From contig NZ_WHOD01000055.1 in NCBI RefSeq assembly GCF_013141765.1, forward strand, positions 62,001 to 126,000: a DNA stretch of 64,000 bases, in the 5' to 3' direction. Below, piece by piece: positions 24,734 to 34,063 of this stretch (the first letter of the stretch is position 1; each line of letters begins with the position of its first letter). Position numbers and translations under genes: made by a program. The stretch comes from Paenibacillus foliorum. Lineage in GTDB: Bacteria > Bacillota > Bacilli > Paenibacillales > NBRC-103111. The notes beneath the pieces are model-generated. The model was not told the DNA's origin, ran no database searches, and saw nothing but the letters and a program-made list of their open reading frames with translations.

Positions 24734-26185
24734 ATGATTAAGAAAACTAAAGCGGTTAGTTCGATGGTAGCATTCATGCTTCTTGGTGGCGCACTTGCAG
24801 GCTGTTCCGGCGGCGATTCTGCACCCACGGCCAATAATACAGGAACCACAAACAATAACACCACGACCCCTCAGCCTAAGACGGATGCCAAGAAGGAAGA
24901 TAGAGCACTACGTATGATGTCATCAGTAATCGGCGGTAAAAATCCTGACGAAAATACGCTTTTCGAGAAAGAAATAGAGCGGTTAACCGGCATTAAAGCC
25001 AAGCTGGATAAGCCCGCATCCGATTACGATCAAAAGCTGATGGCCGCTATTTCATCCGGTGAAAAGTTCGACCTGCTGCAAGTAAGTAAAGAAAGAATGA
25101 ACCTTCTAGTCGATCAAGGTGTATTGACTCCTCTGACAGATCAAGTTAAGGCTTCCAAAGTACTGCAGGATCCTGATGTTCTGCCGACACAGGAATGGGA
25201 TCAGGTTAAGACGAAGGATGGCAAAATATTCGGCGTGTTTACTAAATTCCAAGGCGGAACTATGCCGACTGTACGGAATGACTGGTTGAAGAAGTTGAAT
25301 CTGCCGGAGCCGAAAACATTGGATGATTACTACAAAGTACTCAAGGCCTTCACTGAGCAGGATCCTGATGGCAATGGTAAGAAAGATACCTATGGTTTAT
25401 CAACGGCCGGCATGTATGAGCTGCAAGGATTTTTCAGTTCAGCGGGCCTGAAACAGCGGTATGTAGAGAAGGATGGCAAGAAGGATGTTCCTTATTCAAC
25501 AGATGCTGCGATTCCTGTCTATGAGTTCCTTAACAAATTGTACAAAGAAGGCATCCTAGATCCGAACTTTGCAACTAATGATACGGGTAAAATGCGTAAC
25601 TTGTTCCTTACGGACCGTGTAGGCATGATCACTTATTGGGATGCTTGGGTGGGTATGTTGAATAATACGAGATTAGAGCAGGACCCGAAAACAACCTTTG
25701 AAGCAAAGGGCCTACCGGGTGCTTCAGGTCCCGATGGCAAGTATATGCTGCGCCGCGGAGATCCGGATGTATGGGTAATTCCTGTTAATGCAGAGCATCC
25801 CAAAACAGCGTTCGAATTCATCGAATGGTGGCACTCCAAGGATGGAATTATTCTGGGCAGCCTCGGTATCAAAGAGAATGATTATACAGAAGCCAACGGC
25901 AAATATGAGCTGACAAAAGCAGGTAAGGAGCATGCGATGGATCATGGCGTACCGTTCTGGTATAACAAAAAGGTTCAACCGCCATTCGGCTTGCTGCCTG
26001 GTGTTAAAGAAGCTCAGGAGCTCGTAATCAAATATGCGACGCTGGAATTGACTCCTCCAAAATGGGCTGACGCAGAAAAAATTATTAATGAGTTTTCGTT
26101 TAAAGCGATACTTGGAGAAATGCCTGCTGCTGAAGCTGTCAAGAAAATGCGTGAGCAATTAAAAGCCAAACAATTAATTGATTAA
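24734..26185 (+). CDS. Sugar ABC transporter solute-binding lipoprotein
   Basis: A 483-residue lipoprotein with a signal peptide and lipobox ending LGGALAGC (Cys near residue 23), a low-complexity N/T-rich linker, then a family 1 extracellular solute-binding fold of LplA type (VQPPFGLLPG, WADAEKIINEFSFKAILGEMPAAEAVKKMREQ). GGGAGG precedes the ATG. The two permease genes follow. The operon carries no ATPase gene, so a shared MsmX-like ATPase elsewhere is expected. The substrate is probably an oligosaccharide or modified sugar. Confidence 0.92.
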   Translation: MIKKTKAVSSMVAFMLLGGALAGCSGGDSAPTANNTGTTNNNTTTPQPKTDAKKEDRALRMMSSVIGGKNPDENTLFEKEIERLTGIKAKLDKPASDYDQKLMAAISSGEKFDLLQVSKERMNLLVDQGVLTPLTDQVKASKVLQDPDVLPTQEWDQVKTKDGKIFGVFTKFQGGTMPTVRNDWLKKLNLPEPKTLDDYYKVLKAFTEQDPDGNGKKDTYGLSTAGMYELQGFFSSAGLKQRYVEKDGKKDVPYSTDAAIPVYEFLNKLYKEGILDPNFATNDTGKMRNLFLTDRVGMITYWDAWVGMLNNTRLEQDPKTTFEAKGLPGASGPDGKYMLRRGDPDVWVIPVNAEHPKTAFEFIEWWHSKDGIILGSLGIKENDYTEANGKYELTKAGKEHAMDHGVPFWYNKKVQPPFGLLPGVKEAQELVIKYATLELTPPKWADAEKIINEFSFKAILGEMPAAEAVKKMREQLKAKQLID

Positions 26186-26311
26186 TAGCATGAATTATTA
26201 GGTGAACCGATAGTAAATGGAATTCTGTTTTCTTATCAGCATAAGAGAGGGAGTATGCTCGTTGTACTCCCTTATCAATCAACTTCGATCGGATAAGGTG
26301 GTGGCTGTCGC

Positions 26312-27196
26312 TTGAAAGCCGTCTGGAAATATAAAACTTTGTATATAATGATGGTTCCCATTCTCGGTTATTTCTTACTTTTCTCGTATTATCCTCTTGT
26401 AAGAGGATTTATTATCAGCTTTCAAAACTTCCGCTTGATTGGAAACCGGCCATTCGTAGGCTTTGACAATTACAAAGAAGTGCTTATGGACAGCTCCTTC
26501 TGGGACGCTCTTCAGAATACGCTTATTATCGGCTGCAGCTCGTTAGTTGTTGGATTTATTATGCCTATCGTTCTGGCGTTATCCTTAAGTGAAATTTTTT
26601 CTACCTGGTTTAAAAAAGTAACGCAAATGGTCGTTTACCTTCCTCATTTATTCTCATGGGTTGTTGTAGGCGGGATGTGGATTATGATGCTCTCACCTGA
26701 CACAGGGATTGTGAATCAGCTCTTGTTGGCGCTAGGGGCGGGAAAACCAATTAGCTTTATGTCCAGCACCATCTACGCTCGAGGGATTATGGTATTCACT
26801 TCAGTATGGAAAGAGATGGGCTTTACGTGTATTTTGTACTTGGCTGCAATCGTTTCGGTCAACCCTTCGCTATATGAAGCGGCAAGAATAGATGGAGCCA
26901 ATCGTTGGCAGCTGGTGCGATTTGTGACGCTTCCTTCTCTTGTTTCAACAATGAAGGTTGTTATTATGTTAAATGTATTAAGTATTCTTCGTATGTTCGA
27001 TCAGATTTTTGTCATGAGAAACGGAGCCATCGCCAAGAAGATAGATGTAATCATGATGTACACGTACCAGAAGGGGATTCTTGAATTCAAAATTGGACTT
27101 GCAACTGCTTCCGGATTTTTGGTCATTTTTGCAACGCTAATCCTTACTTTTGTAACCAGAGCGCTTATCCGTTATGACGATGGGGGAGACAAATAG
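26312..27196 (+). CDS. Sugar ABC transporter permease (LplB type)
   Basis: A 294-residue inner-membrane permease with six helices. The EAA loop that contacts the ATPase is EAARIDGANRWQLVRFVTLPSL (near residues 190-211). The N-terminal YPLVRGFIISFQNFRLIG is typical of LplB/UgpA permeases. It begins with TTG behind GGTGG. It is the partner of the next gene, which starts two bases after its stop. Confidence 0.92.
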   Translation: MKAVWKYKTLYIMMVPILGYFLLFSYYPLVRGFIISFQNFRLIGNRPFVGFDNYKEVLMDSSFWDALQNTLIIGCSSLVVGFIMPIVLALSLSEIFSTWFKKVTQMVVYLPHLFSWVVVGGMWIMMLSPDTGIVNQLLLALGAGKPISFMSSTIYARGIMVFTSVWKEMGFTCILYLAAIVSVNPSLYEAARIDGANRWQLVRFVTLPSLVSTMKVVIMLNVLSILRMFDQIFVMRNGAIAKKIDVIMMYTYQKGILEFKIGLATASGFLVIFATLILTFVTRALIRYDDGGDK

Positions 27197-27197
27197 G

Positions 27198-28061
27198 ATG
27201 AAGAATCAGTATACAAGTTTGTCTAGCCGCGTATTCGACGCTTTCAATATATTGTTCCTACTGGTACTGGTTTCAACCATGATTATTCCCTTCATGAATA
27301 CCTTTGCGTTAGCGTTTTCCACGAATTTTGCTTCCATGCAGCCAGGAATCGTTTTATGGCCGAAGGAATTTAGCATAGAGGGCTTCAGCACGGTTTGGAA
27401 CCGTATGCAGCTGTATTTACCCTTTACCAATAATGTAATTGTTACAGTGGTGGGTACGATCGGTCACGTGCTGCTGTGTGCGATGGCGGGATATGTGCTG
27501 GTTCAACCGCTGCTTCCAGGGAAAAAGCTGATGGTATCGCTAATTCTAATCACGATGATGGTTCCGGGCGAAGCGATTATGATACCGCTCTATGTGGTGA
27601 ACAAAGAGCTTGGCTTATTGAATACTCTGTCAGCCCTTATTATTTCAGGTCTTGTGTCGGGCTTCAGTGTGTTATTAATGCGCAACTTTTTTGCAACGGT
27701 ACCTATTGAAATGTCGGAATCTGCGCGGATGGATGGAGCAGGAGATATGCGGATATTCTTCACCATGTATTTGCCGTTAGCAAAGGCAGGTTTAGCCACC
27801 GTCACCTTATTTGAATTTGTAAGTCGTTGGAATCAATTTACCCCAGCGCTTCTATACATCAGTGATCATTCCAAGTATACCTTACAGATTGCTCTGAAAT
27901 CGCTAATTATCGACACGGATTCTACCTCCAGTAACTTTATCATCACTACGAATGTTCGTATGGCAGGGATTGTTATTGCCTTAGTTCCGCTCATTATTAT
28001 TTATCCTTATGTTCAAAAGTATTTCGTCAAAGGCATCATGATAGGAGCAAACAAGGAGTAG
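27198..28061 (+). CDS. Sugar ABC transporter permease (YtcP/AraQ type)
   Basis: A 287-residue permease from ATG 27198, which follows GGGGGAGACAAATAGG and sits one base after the previous stop. A longer frame from 27174 is less likely. Six helices and the EAA loop (ESARMDGAGDMRIFFTMYLPLAKAG) are visible, and the end VQKYFVKGIMIGANKE is typical for this family. It forms the heterodimeric channel with the upstream permease. Confidence 0.92.
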   Translation: MKNQYTSLSSRVFDAFNILFLLVLVSTMIIPFMNTFALAFSTNFASMQPGIVLWPKEFSIEGFSTVWNRMQLYLPFTNNVIVTVVGTIGHVLLCAMAGYVLVQPLLPGKKLMVSLILITMMVPGEAIMIPLYVVNKELGLLNTLSALIISGLVSGFSVLLMRNFFATVPIEMSESARMDGAGDMRIFFTMYLPLAKAGLATVTLFEFVSRWNQFTPALLYISDHSKYTLQIALKSLIIDTDSTSSNFIITTNVRMAGIVIALVPLIIIYPYVQKYFVKGIMIGANKE

Positions 28062-28092
28062 TGTCATTATTTTCCAAATGGAGGCCTGATTT

Positions 28093-29379
28093 ATGAAAAG
28101 GGTTGAGCCGAAACGTACAACAGCCACTTTCTCACTTTTTATAGAACATGCGTTGCAAAGCACCTATGTGGAGCTTCCTTTTGAGATGCCGAGCCACGTA
28201 GAGGAAATACAAGTTAGTTACATAGTGGAAGCCAAAGAGAATTCAATCGCTATTATCGATCTGGGGATTCGTGATTCTCATAGAGTTAGAGGCTGGAGCG
28301 GTGGTGCGCGCACTCATTTTAGCTTAGGACTGGAAAAAGCAACCCCTGGTTACTTGTCGGGTCCATTAAGTGCTGGTAACTGGGCTGTTCTGCATAATGC
28401 TTATAAAATACCTGAGGATGGCTGCACGGTAAAAGTAACAATAGAGTTTACTTATGCTACGGAACGCTGGCTTAAAGGCGATTTGCATACCCATAGCATC
28501 AATAGTGACGGATCGTATACCTTGGAGGAAAATGCAGCAATCATGGAGCAGCTTGGCTGTGATTTCATTGCAATGACCGATCATAATACTTCCAGCCAAA
28601 ATCAATCCTTTCCTAGAAATACAAGTGTAGTTATGATTCCTGGCTATGAATTTACAACAAACTTTGGACACAGCAATTTTCTTGGGGTTACAGATCCTTT
28701 AGATGATTTTCGTGTTTCTAATCAAGACGATGTTAACAAAAGATTGAGCATGGCTAGAGAACGCGGAGCTAAGATCGTGCTGAATCATCCTCATTGTGAT
28801 TTTTGTCCATGGGAATGGGACTTTCAAGTCGATCATGATTGGGTTGAGGTATGGAATGGCCCTTGGACAGACAGAAATGAGCGGACCTTAAACTGGTGGC
28901 AGCAGCAGCTCGTAACCGGCAGACGATTGACGGCCATAGGAGGAAGCGATGTCCACAGACCGGATCCGTATGTGAAGCATGCGATGCCCTGCACTTGGGT
29001 GCTGGCTTCTACTAAGACCATAGAAGGCATTCTGAATGGTATTGATAAGGGACATGTGTCAATCAGCTACTCTCCTGAGGGACCCTTTGTAGAGCTGGAA
29101 TGCGGGTCCTATAAGATCGGCGAGGTTGTACCAAATGAGGAGCGTAATAGAACCATTCGACTTCAGGCAGAGAAGCTAATAACGGGGGACAGGTTGAAGC
29201 TGATCAGCAATAGAGGGGTTGAGCAGGAAGTGATAGTTTCAGATAACGAGAATGGAATAGCGGAGCTTAGTTTTGAGGCAGGCCATATAAAGTTTGTGAG
29301 AGCAGAGGTATGGAGGTACTTTAAAGAGACGGACTGTTTATTGATGGCGACCTTGACGAATCCCATTTATTTGGATTAA
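28093..29379 (+). CDS. CehA/McbA-family PHP-domain metallohydrolase
   Basis: A 428-residue protein with an N-terminal beta-rich domain (1-135) and a PHP domain. The metal motifs are DLHTHSINSDG, AMTDHNT, GYEFTT, NHPHCDF and GGSDVHRPDP, the full set of a trinuclear PHP phosphoesterase. CehA/McbA relatives include carbamate hydrolases, but most members are uncharacterised phosphoesterases. It sits in the sugar operon between the permeases and an EEP-fold hydrolase, so a role in removing a phosphate or ester group from the imported sugar is a reasonable inference. Confidence 0.85.
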   Translation: MKRVEPKRTTATFSLFIEHALQSTYVELPFEMPSHVEEIQVSYIVEAKENSIAIIDLGIRDSHRVRGWSGGARTHFSLGLEKATPGYLSGPLSAGNWAVLHNAYKIPEDGCTVKVTIEFTYATERWLKGDLHTHSINSDGSYTLEENAAIMEQLGCDFIAMTDHNTSSQNQSFPRNTSVVMIPGYEFTTNFGHSNFLGVTDPLDDFRVSNQDDVNKRLSMARERGAKIVLNHPHCDFCPWEWDFQVDHDWVEVWNGPWTDRNERTLNWWQQQLVTGRRLTAIGGSDVHRPDPYVKHAMPCTWVLASTKTIEGILNGIDKGHVSISYSPEGPFVELECGSYKIGEVVPNEERNRTIRLQAEKLITGDRLKLISNRGVEQEVIVSDNENGIAELSFEAGHIKFVRAEVWRYFKETDCLLMATLTNPIYLD

Positions 29380-29405
29380 ATTACTAATTTCTGAGGTGAT
29401 TTCAA

Positions 29406-30236
29406 ATGAAAATTACTGTAATGTCGTATAATTTACGATACAACACGCCGAATGACGGGGATAACATTTGGACCAACCGAATATATCGGGTTGCACGTAT
29501 TATTCAAGAGCATCAACCACTTATTATCGGTACTCAGGAAGGCTATCACATCATGTTAACGGGTCTTAACGAGAGGCTAGAGGAGTATGCTTGGGTAGGT
29601 AATGGGCGAATGGGCGAGCACGAGAATGAGCATTGTGCTGTTTTTTACAAAAAAGCAGAGCTTGCAGTCCTGCATCATGGCCAATTCTGGCTGTCGGAAA
29701 CTCCCTATGAAGTAGGCTCCAAAAGCTGGGACAGTATGCTGCCGAGAATATGCACCTGGGTCCACTTTAAGCATCTTATAAGCGGCAAGGAGTTTCTCGT
29801 CTATAATACGCACTTGGATCATTTTGGGCAGACCGCTAGAGATTTGGGTTCTGTACTCATATGGGATACTATCCGATCACATCGAACAGAGTTTGGCTTG
29901 CCGGTTATCCTGACGGGTGATCTGAACAGTCATCCCGATCATTTTCCAATCCGCTTTCTGCGAGGGGAAACGGACTATCAGGGCCGCCAGACTTGGCTAA
30001 AGGATGCTTACACAGCGCTTCCGGGTACTATCGGATTAACTGCTCACGAATTTAAAGGCGGTGATACAGGGGAGCCAATTGACTATATTTTTGTGTCTCC
30101 CGAAATTGAAGTTCTGGAAACGCAGGTTGATCGCAGAGAAATTGATGGAGGTTATCCATCTGATCATTACCCTATTGTGACATCCATTCAAATTAATGAT
30201 GATGTCTTCAAGCAGCAGGTACTAGCAGACAATTAG
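29406..30236 (+). CDS. Endonuclease/exonuclease/phosphatase (EEP) family hydrolase
   Basis: A 276-residue EEP-fold enzyme: MSYNLRYNTPNDGDNIWTNR, GTQEG with the metal-binding Glu, YNTHLDHFG, TGDLNSHPDHFPI and the catalytic SDHYPIV. Family members cleave phosphodiesters or phosphates in nucleic acids, sphingomyelin, inositol phosphates or other small molecules. No secretion signal is visible, so it acts in the cytoplasm. Its position after a PHP hydrolase and before a GH38-like enzyme suggests a small-molecule phosphodiester substrate rather than DNA. GAGGTGATTTCAA lies upstream. Confidence 0.87.
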   Translation: MKITVMSYNLRYNTPNDGDNIWTNRIYRVARIIQEHQPLIIGTQEGYHIMLTGLNERLEEYAWVGNGRMGEHENEHCAVFYKKAELAVLHHGQFWLSETPYEVGSKSWDSMLPRICTWVHFKHLISGKEFLVYNTHLDHFGQTARDLGSVLIWDTIRSHRTEFGLPVILTGDLNSHPDHFPIRFLRGETDYQGRQTWLKDAYTALPGTIGLTAHEFKGGDTGEPIDYIFVSPEIEVLETQVDRREIDGGYPSDHYPIVTSIQINDDVFKQQVLADN

Positions 30237-30292
30237 ACCGACGAATGACAGTAGATGGTTCGGTTCTAAGTAGAGAAAAGGAGACAGGGCCC

Positions 30293-32998
30293 ATGAACGA
30301 TCGTTTGGAAAAAATATATGTGGTTTTTAAAACACATTTTGATATCGGTTTCACGGGTTTGGCATCCGATGTAGTTCATAAGTACAAAACCGAGATGTTG
30401 AAAGAAGTCATTGCTATTTGCGATAAAACCAAGGATAACGATCCGAACGAAAAGTATGTTTGGACGATGTCGGCATGGCCCTTGCTGCAATCGTTGCAGG
30501 GCAGTGACGAATCGGATAAAGCAAGCGCTTTGAAATTCCTGGAAGATGGCCAATTAATATGGCACATGCTTCCTTATACAACTCATACCGAGTTTTGCGG
30601 CTTGGAGGAGTGGATTCGAGGCATGTATGTTTCTCGTAGTTTGAGCGAGAAGTTTGGGTACCGTCCCAAGGATGCGAAAATGACAGATGTCCCAGGGCAC
30701 ACCTGGATCGTTCCTTCCTTATTGAAAAAAGCAGGTGTAGAGATTTTGCATCTGGGCTGCAATGGCTTCTCAACGCCTCCCGATGTGCCGCCGGTATTTT
30801 TCTGGGAAGGGCCGGATGGGGAGCGGCTGCTAACCTTTTATTCCAAAGGCGCCTATGGCACCGGCATCCTGCCACCGGAGGAGTGGACTCATCCGGTATG
30901 GCTCGCTTTGATTCATACAAGCGACAATCATGGGCCGCATGAGGCGACAGTAATCGAAGAAATGAAAGCTTCGATTGCTGAGAGCGGTCTGCAGGCCGAG
31001 CTGCACATCGGCAGCTTGAGTGATTTCGCTGTGGATTTCTTGTCAAGAAATCCAGATTTGCCTGTAATCCGCGGGGATTTGGCGGATGCCTGGATTCACG
31101 GCGTAGGCACGGCGCCGCGCGAGGTTTCCCGCGTGCGGGAGCTGAGGAGCCGCATCGCGGCGGCTGAAAGCGCACTGGCGCTCGGCATGCTCTCCGGCGA
31201 GACAAGCGATATCGGCGGGGCTACAGGCCTTACACAGCAGATCAAGAGTAAAATTGATGAGAGCTATGAGTATACTCTTTTGTTCGGTGAGCATACATGG
31301 GGGATGGATTGCAAAAGCTTCTTGTTCCCTAGAACATACGATAAGAAGTCGTTTCTTAAGGATAAGAGCAGTGAACGGTACCTCAAGATGGAGCATTCCT
31401 GGCAGGAACAGATCAATTATTTAAATAAAGCCGAAACCTCACTTGATGCTGCGGTTGGGATGCTTACTGGAAGGGTAAATGTGACGCCGTCAAAGGATAA
31501 GAAAACGTATCGAATCTATAATTATTTGGGTTGGCAGCGTGATGCGTTCGTCCTTCTGGAGGACATAGAAAGCCTAGGCTCCGATGAAGTCTTTATCGAC
31601 TGCGCGAACGGTGAGCAGCTTATCTGGAGCTTTACCAATTCCGGCATTATCGTAGAAGTGAAGCAGCTCCCAGCCTTGGGCTATAAGACGATTGCTTGCA
31701 TTAATCAAGTAGAGCTCCAAGCTGCATATAAAGGTTCAGCTGTTGAGGTTGCGGCTACTTCTGTAGATACACATGCAACCGAACTGAAAGGTTATGTTAA
31801 CCATCAGGAGTCTGTGTTAGAAAACTCTTTCGTCAGGGTGAAGCTAGATAATCGGACGGGATGGATCACTAGTCTTTACGACAAGAAGCTGCAGAAGGAA
31901 TGGGTGGAAGAAACCTCTGAATTCGGCTTCGGACAGTATGAATACAATATTTATTCAAGTGAAGAAATAACCCGCTACATCAAGAAATATGCGTACCGGT
32001 TTTATGATTGGGGCGTTCATGACTTCGGTAAGACAGAATATCCTGAACAGCAGAAACGGCTATCGTTTACCACCGAGCTTAGTGAGATTCGTCTGATTGA
32101 AGAGTCGGATTTTGTTCGGTTGGTGTGTAGCGCCTCAAGTGATACATCGTCAGTTAGTGAGTATGGCAATGCTAACGAGACGGTTTGGAGTATTACTCTA
32201 ATGGAGGATTCGCCTAATATTGATTTGGAATGGCGGTTTACAGGTAAAGAGGAAACCCCTATGGCGGAATCCGGGCACCTACTGTTTCCATTAAAGCTGG
32301 ATAATCCAAGCTATCGAATCAATAAACTGGGAAGCGTTATCGATCCTTGCACGGATATCGTTCGATCATCCAATACACTGCTGCATTGCTGTGAAAACTT
32401 CGTGGATGTATCGGATGGAAATGTGGGAATGGCGATCATTCCGTTAGATACCCCATTATTTTCCATTGGACGTAACGGAATGTGGGATTTTGAACCTGAT
32501 TACAAGCCTGAGAAGCCTGAGATCAACTTCAATTTGTTCAACAATTGGTGGGGTACCAATTTCCCGCAATGGGTTGGCGGAAGCTTGTCTTATCGTTACA
32601 GACTTATTCCGCATAAAGGTGACTGGGCAGAAGGCTCGGTATGGAAGCAAGCCCAAGAAACGATGACTCCTGTATCTGGAATACTAGTTGGCGAGGAACA
32701 TTCGCAATCCGCAATTGCTGATTTGTTGCCTAATGGACTGGATGGTATGGCGGTAACAAGCTTCAAGCCAGCAGAGGATGGAGATGGTTATATACTACGT
32801 CTGCGCGAATGGATAGGCCAGAGCCGTGAGGTAACGGTTCATATTGCTTTACAAGCTAGTGAAGTGCTTAAAACGGATTTGCTAGAATATAAGATCAAAG
32901 AAAATGTATGTTCCTTAATCGAAAGTGGAGCTGACAACGTGAATCAATTTCGCTTTCAAACACAACCCTTTGAAATACACACTTTCCGAATTCGTTAA
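30293..32998 (+). CDS. GH38-like glycoside hydrolase with DUF5054 domain
   Basis: About 901 residues from ATG 30293, behind AAAGGAGA; an upstream in-frame start at 30245 has no good site. The N-terminal catalytic domain resembles alpha-mannosidase family GH38: VVFKTHFDIGFTGLASDVV (metal-binding H and D), WTMSAWPLLQSL, MTDVPGHTWIVP and LGCNGFSTPPDVPPVFFWEGPDG. The rest is the beta-rich DUF5054 region. No signal peptide, so it cleaves an imported glycoside in the cytoplasm. It is the last gene of the operon and a terminator follows. Mannoside specificity is inferred only. Confidence 0.83.
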   Translation: MNDRLEKIYVVFKTHFDIGFTGLASDVVHKYKTEMLKEVIAICDKTKDNDPNEKYVWTMSAWPLLQSLQGSDESDKASALKFLEDGQLIWHMLPYTTHTEFCGLEEWIRGMYVSRSLSEKFGYRPKDAKMTDVPGHTWIVPSLLKKAGVEILHLGCNGFSTPPDVPPVFFWEGPDGERLLTFYSKGAYGTGILPPEEWTHPVWLALIHTSDNHGPHEATVIEEMKASIAESGLQAELHIGSLSDFAVDFLSRNPDLPVIRGDLADAWIHGVGTAPREVSRVRELRSRIAAAESALALGMLSGETSDIGGATGLTQQIKSKIDESYEYTLLFGEHTWGMDCKSFLFPRTYDKKSFLKDKSSERYLKMEHSWQEQINYLNKAETSLDAAVGMLTGRVNVTPSKDKKTYRIYNYLGWQRDAFVLLEDIESLGSDEVFIDCANGEQLIWSFTNSGIIVEVKQLPALGYKTIACINQVELQAAYKGSAVEVAATSVDTHATELKGYVNHQESVLENSFVRVKLDNRTGWITSLYDKKLQKEWVEETSEFGFGQYEYNIYSSEEITRYIKKYAYRFYDWGVHDFGKTEYPEQQKRLSFTTELSEIRLIEESDFVRLVCSASSDTSSVSEYGNANETVWSITLMEDSPNIDLEWRFTGKEETPMAESGHLLFPLKLDNPSYRINKLGSVIDPCTDIVRSSNTLLHCCENFVDVSDGNVGMAIIPLDTPLFSIGRNGMWDFEPDYKPEKPEINFNLFNNWWGTNFPQWVGGSLSYRYRLIPHKGDWAEGSVWKQAQETMTPVSGILVGEEHSQSAIADLLPNGLDGMAVTSFKPAEDGDGYILRLREWIGQSREVTVHIALQASEVLKTDLLEYKIKENVCSLIESGADNVNQFRFQTQPFEIHTFRIR

Positions 32999-33027
32999 TT
33001 TTCTTATATTACCTAAATCTCTTAAGA

Positions 33028-33071
33028 AACCCTTGTCTGGGCTTGCAAAGCAAGCAGGCCAAGGGTTTTTT
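33028..33071 (+). terminator. Intrinsic terminator of the sugar operon
   Basis: Arms AACCCTTG and CAAGGGTT, with an inner GCTTGC/GCAAGC pair, are followed by six T. Confidence 0.85.
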
Positions 33072-33166
33072 CGCAATAAATTTGGTACTGAATGGACTGG
33101 TAATGAAAAGCTCTATTGAAATTCCTGCTGTACATGGTATTGTTGTAGTAGTGGAGGTTGATAGTT

Positions 33167-33919
33167 ATGAACTATATAGTGATAGATCTAGAGTTCAATG
33201 GAAGAAAGCATTATGATATTTATCCAATGGAAATTATTGAAATAGGTGCAGTAAAGCTGGACCGTCATTTAAATATTGTTGATACGTTCCAAAGCTACGT
33301 AAATCCCAATTTTGAGCTAAATCGGTTTGCTTTGAAATTTTGCGGCATTGAGAAAGAGACATTATATGCAAGTCCGTCTTACCAAGAAGTGATTAGCCGG
33401 TTTATATCATTTTGTGGGGAAGATTATAAGATGTTTGCATGGGGCGGCAGTGATTTCTTCAATTTATTCGTAGATTGCAAGGTGAACAAAATTAATAATG
33501 AATGGTTGGGTCAGCTGATTGATCTAACACAGTTTTTTGAAGGGGGCTTACAGCAAGCCTTAGAAGCTCACCAATTAACGCCTATCGGCCAACATCATTC
33601 TGCACTAGACGATGCATTAAACGCTGCACAGCTTGTAAAGCTGCGGCCTGAAGTAGTAACTTCAGAGCAATATTTTGCACCCAATGAATTCAAAATATGT
33701 ACAGGCGGCATAAAGAAGTGGATTGCTCTTTCACATGATCATGCTGTTAAAATAGGAAATAAGCTGACTTGGGAACAATTTACCAATAATGAAAAAACTA
33801 AAGCTTACTTTAGAGTGATGAATTTGACAGTCTCAGAGATTGCCATGGTTGAAGCATTATTTCACAAGTATGGTTCCCAAAAGTTTGGACGTAAATACAA
33901 TAAGCTGCAGCTTGCCTAA
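33167..33919 (+). CDS. DEDDh 3'-5' exonuclease-like protein (KapD-like)
   Basis: A 250-residue protein from ATG 33167, nine bases after GGAGG. The exonuclease motifs are visible: DLEFN (Exo I, D and E), FAWGGSDFFNLFVDC (Exo II) and HHSALDDALNAAQL (Exo III, H and D). This places it with the ERI-1/KapD-like DEDDh nucleases that act on RNA or DNA 3' ends. A C-terminal extension (200-250) ends TVSEIAMVEALFHKYGSQKFGRK, possibly an extra binding element. It appears monocistronic. Confidence 0.85.
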   Translation: MNYIVIDLEFNGRKHYDIYPMEIIEIGAVKLDRHLNIVDTFQSYVNPNFELNRFALKFCGIEKETLYASPSYQEVISRFISFCGEDYKMFAWGGSDFFNLFVDCKVNKINNEWLGQLIDLTQFFEGGLQQALEAHQLTPIGQHHSALDDALNAAQLVKLRPEVVTSEQYFAPNEFKICTGGIKKWIALSHDHAVKIGNKLTWEQFTNNEKTKAYFRVMNLTVSEIAMVEALFHKYGSQKFGRKYNKLQLA

Positions 33920-34063
33920 TAGGATTAGGGGCTGCGGCTTTTTTTCTAGTTGACTCCTAAAGATTGGCTTAATATTCCACCTCGAATGGGTTATAATAAG
34001 GGTTAACTCGCTGTAGACATCACACAACTCGCTAATTCGATTAATGGGAGGGATACATGTTTT

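Noticed and set aside
30414..31205. A 263-codon reverse-strand frame, the longest antisense frame in the window
   Set aside because: It is arginine- and proline-rich, lies wholly inside the DUF5054 gene in its GC-rich part, has no ribosome binding site and matches no family.
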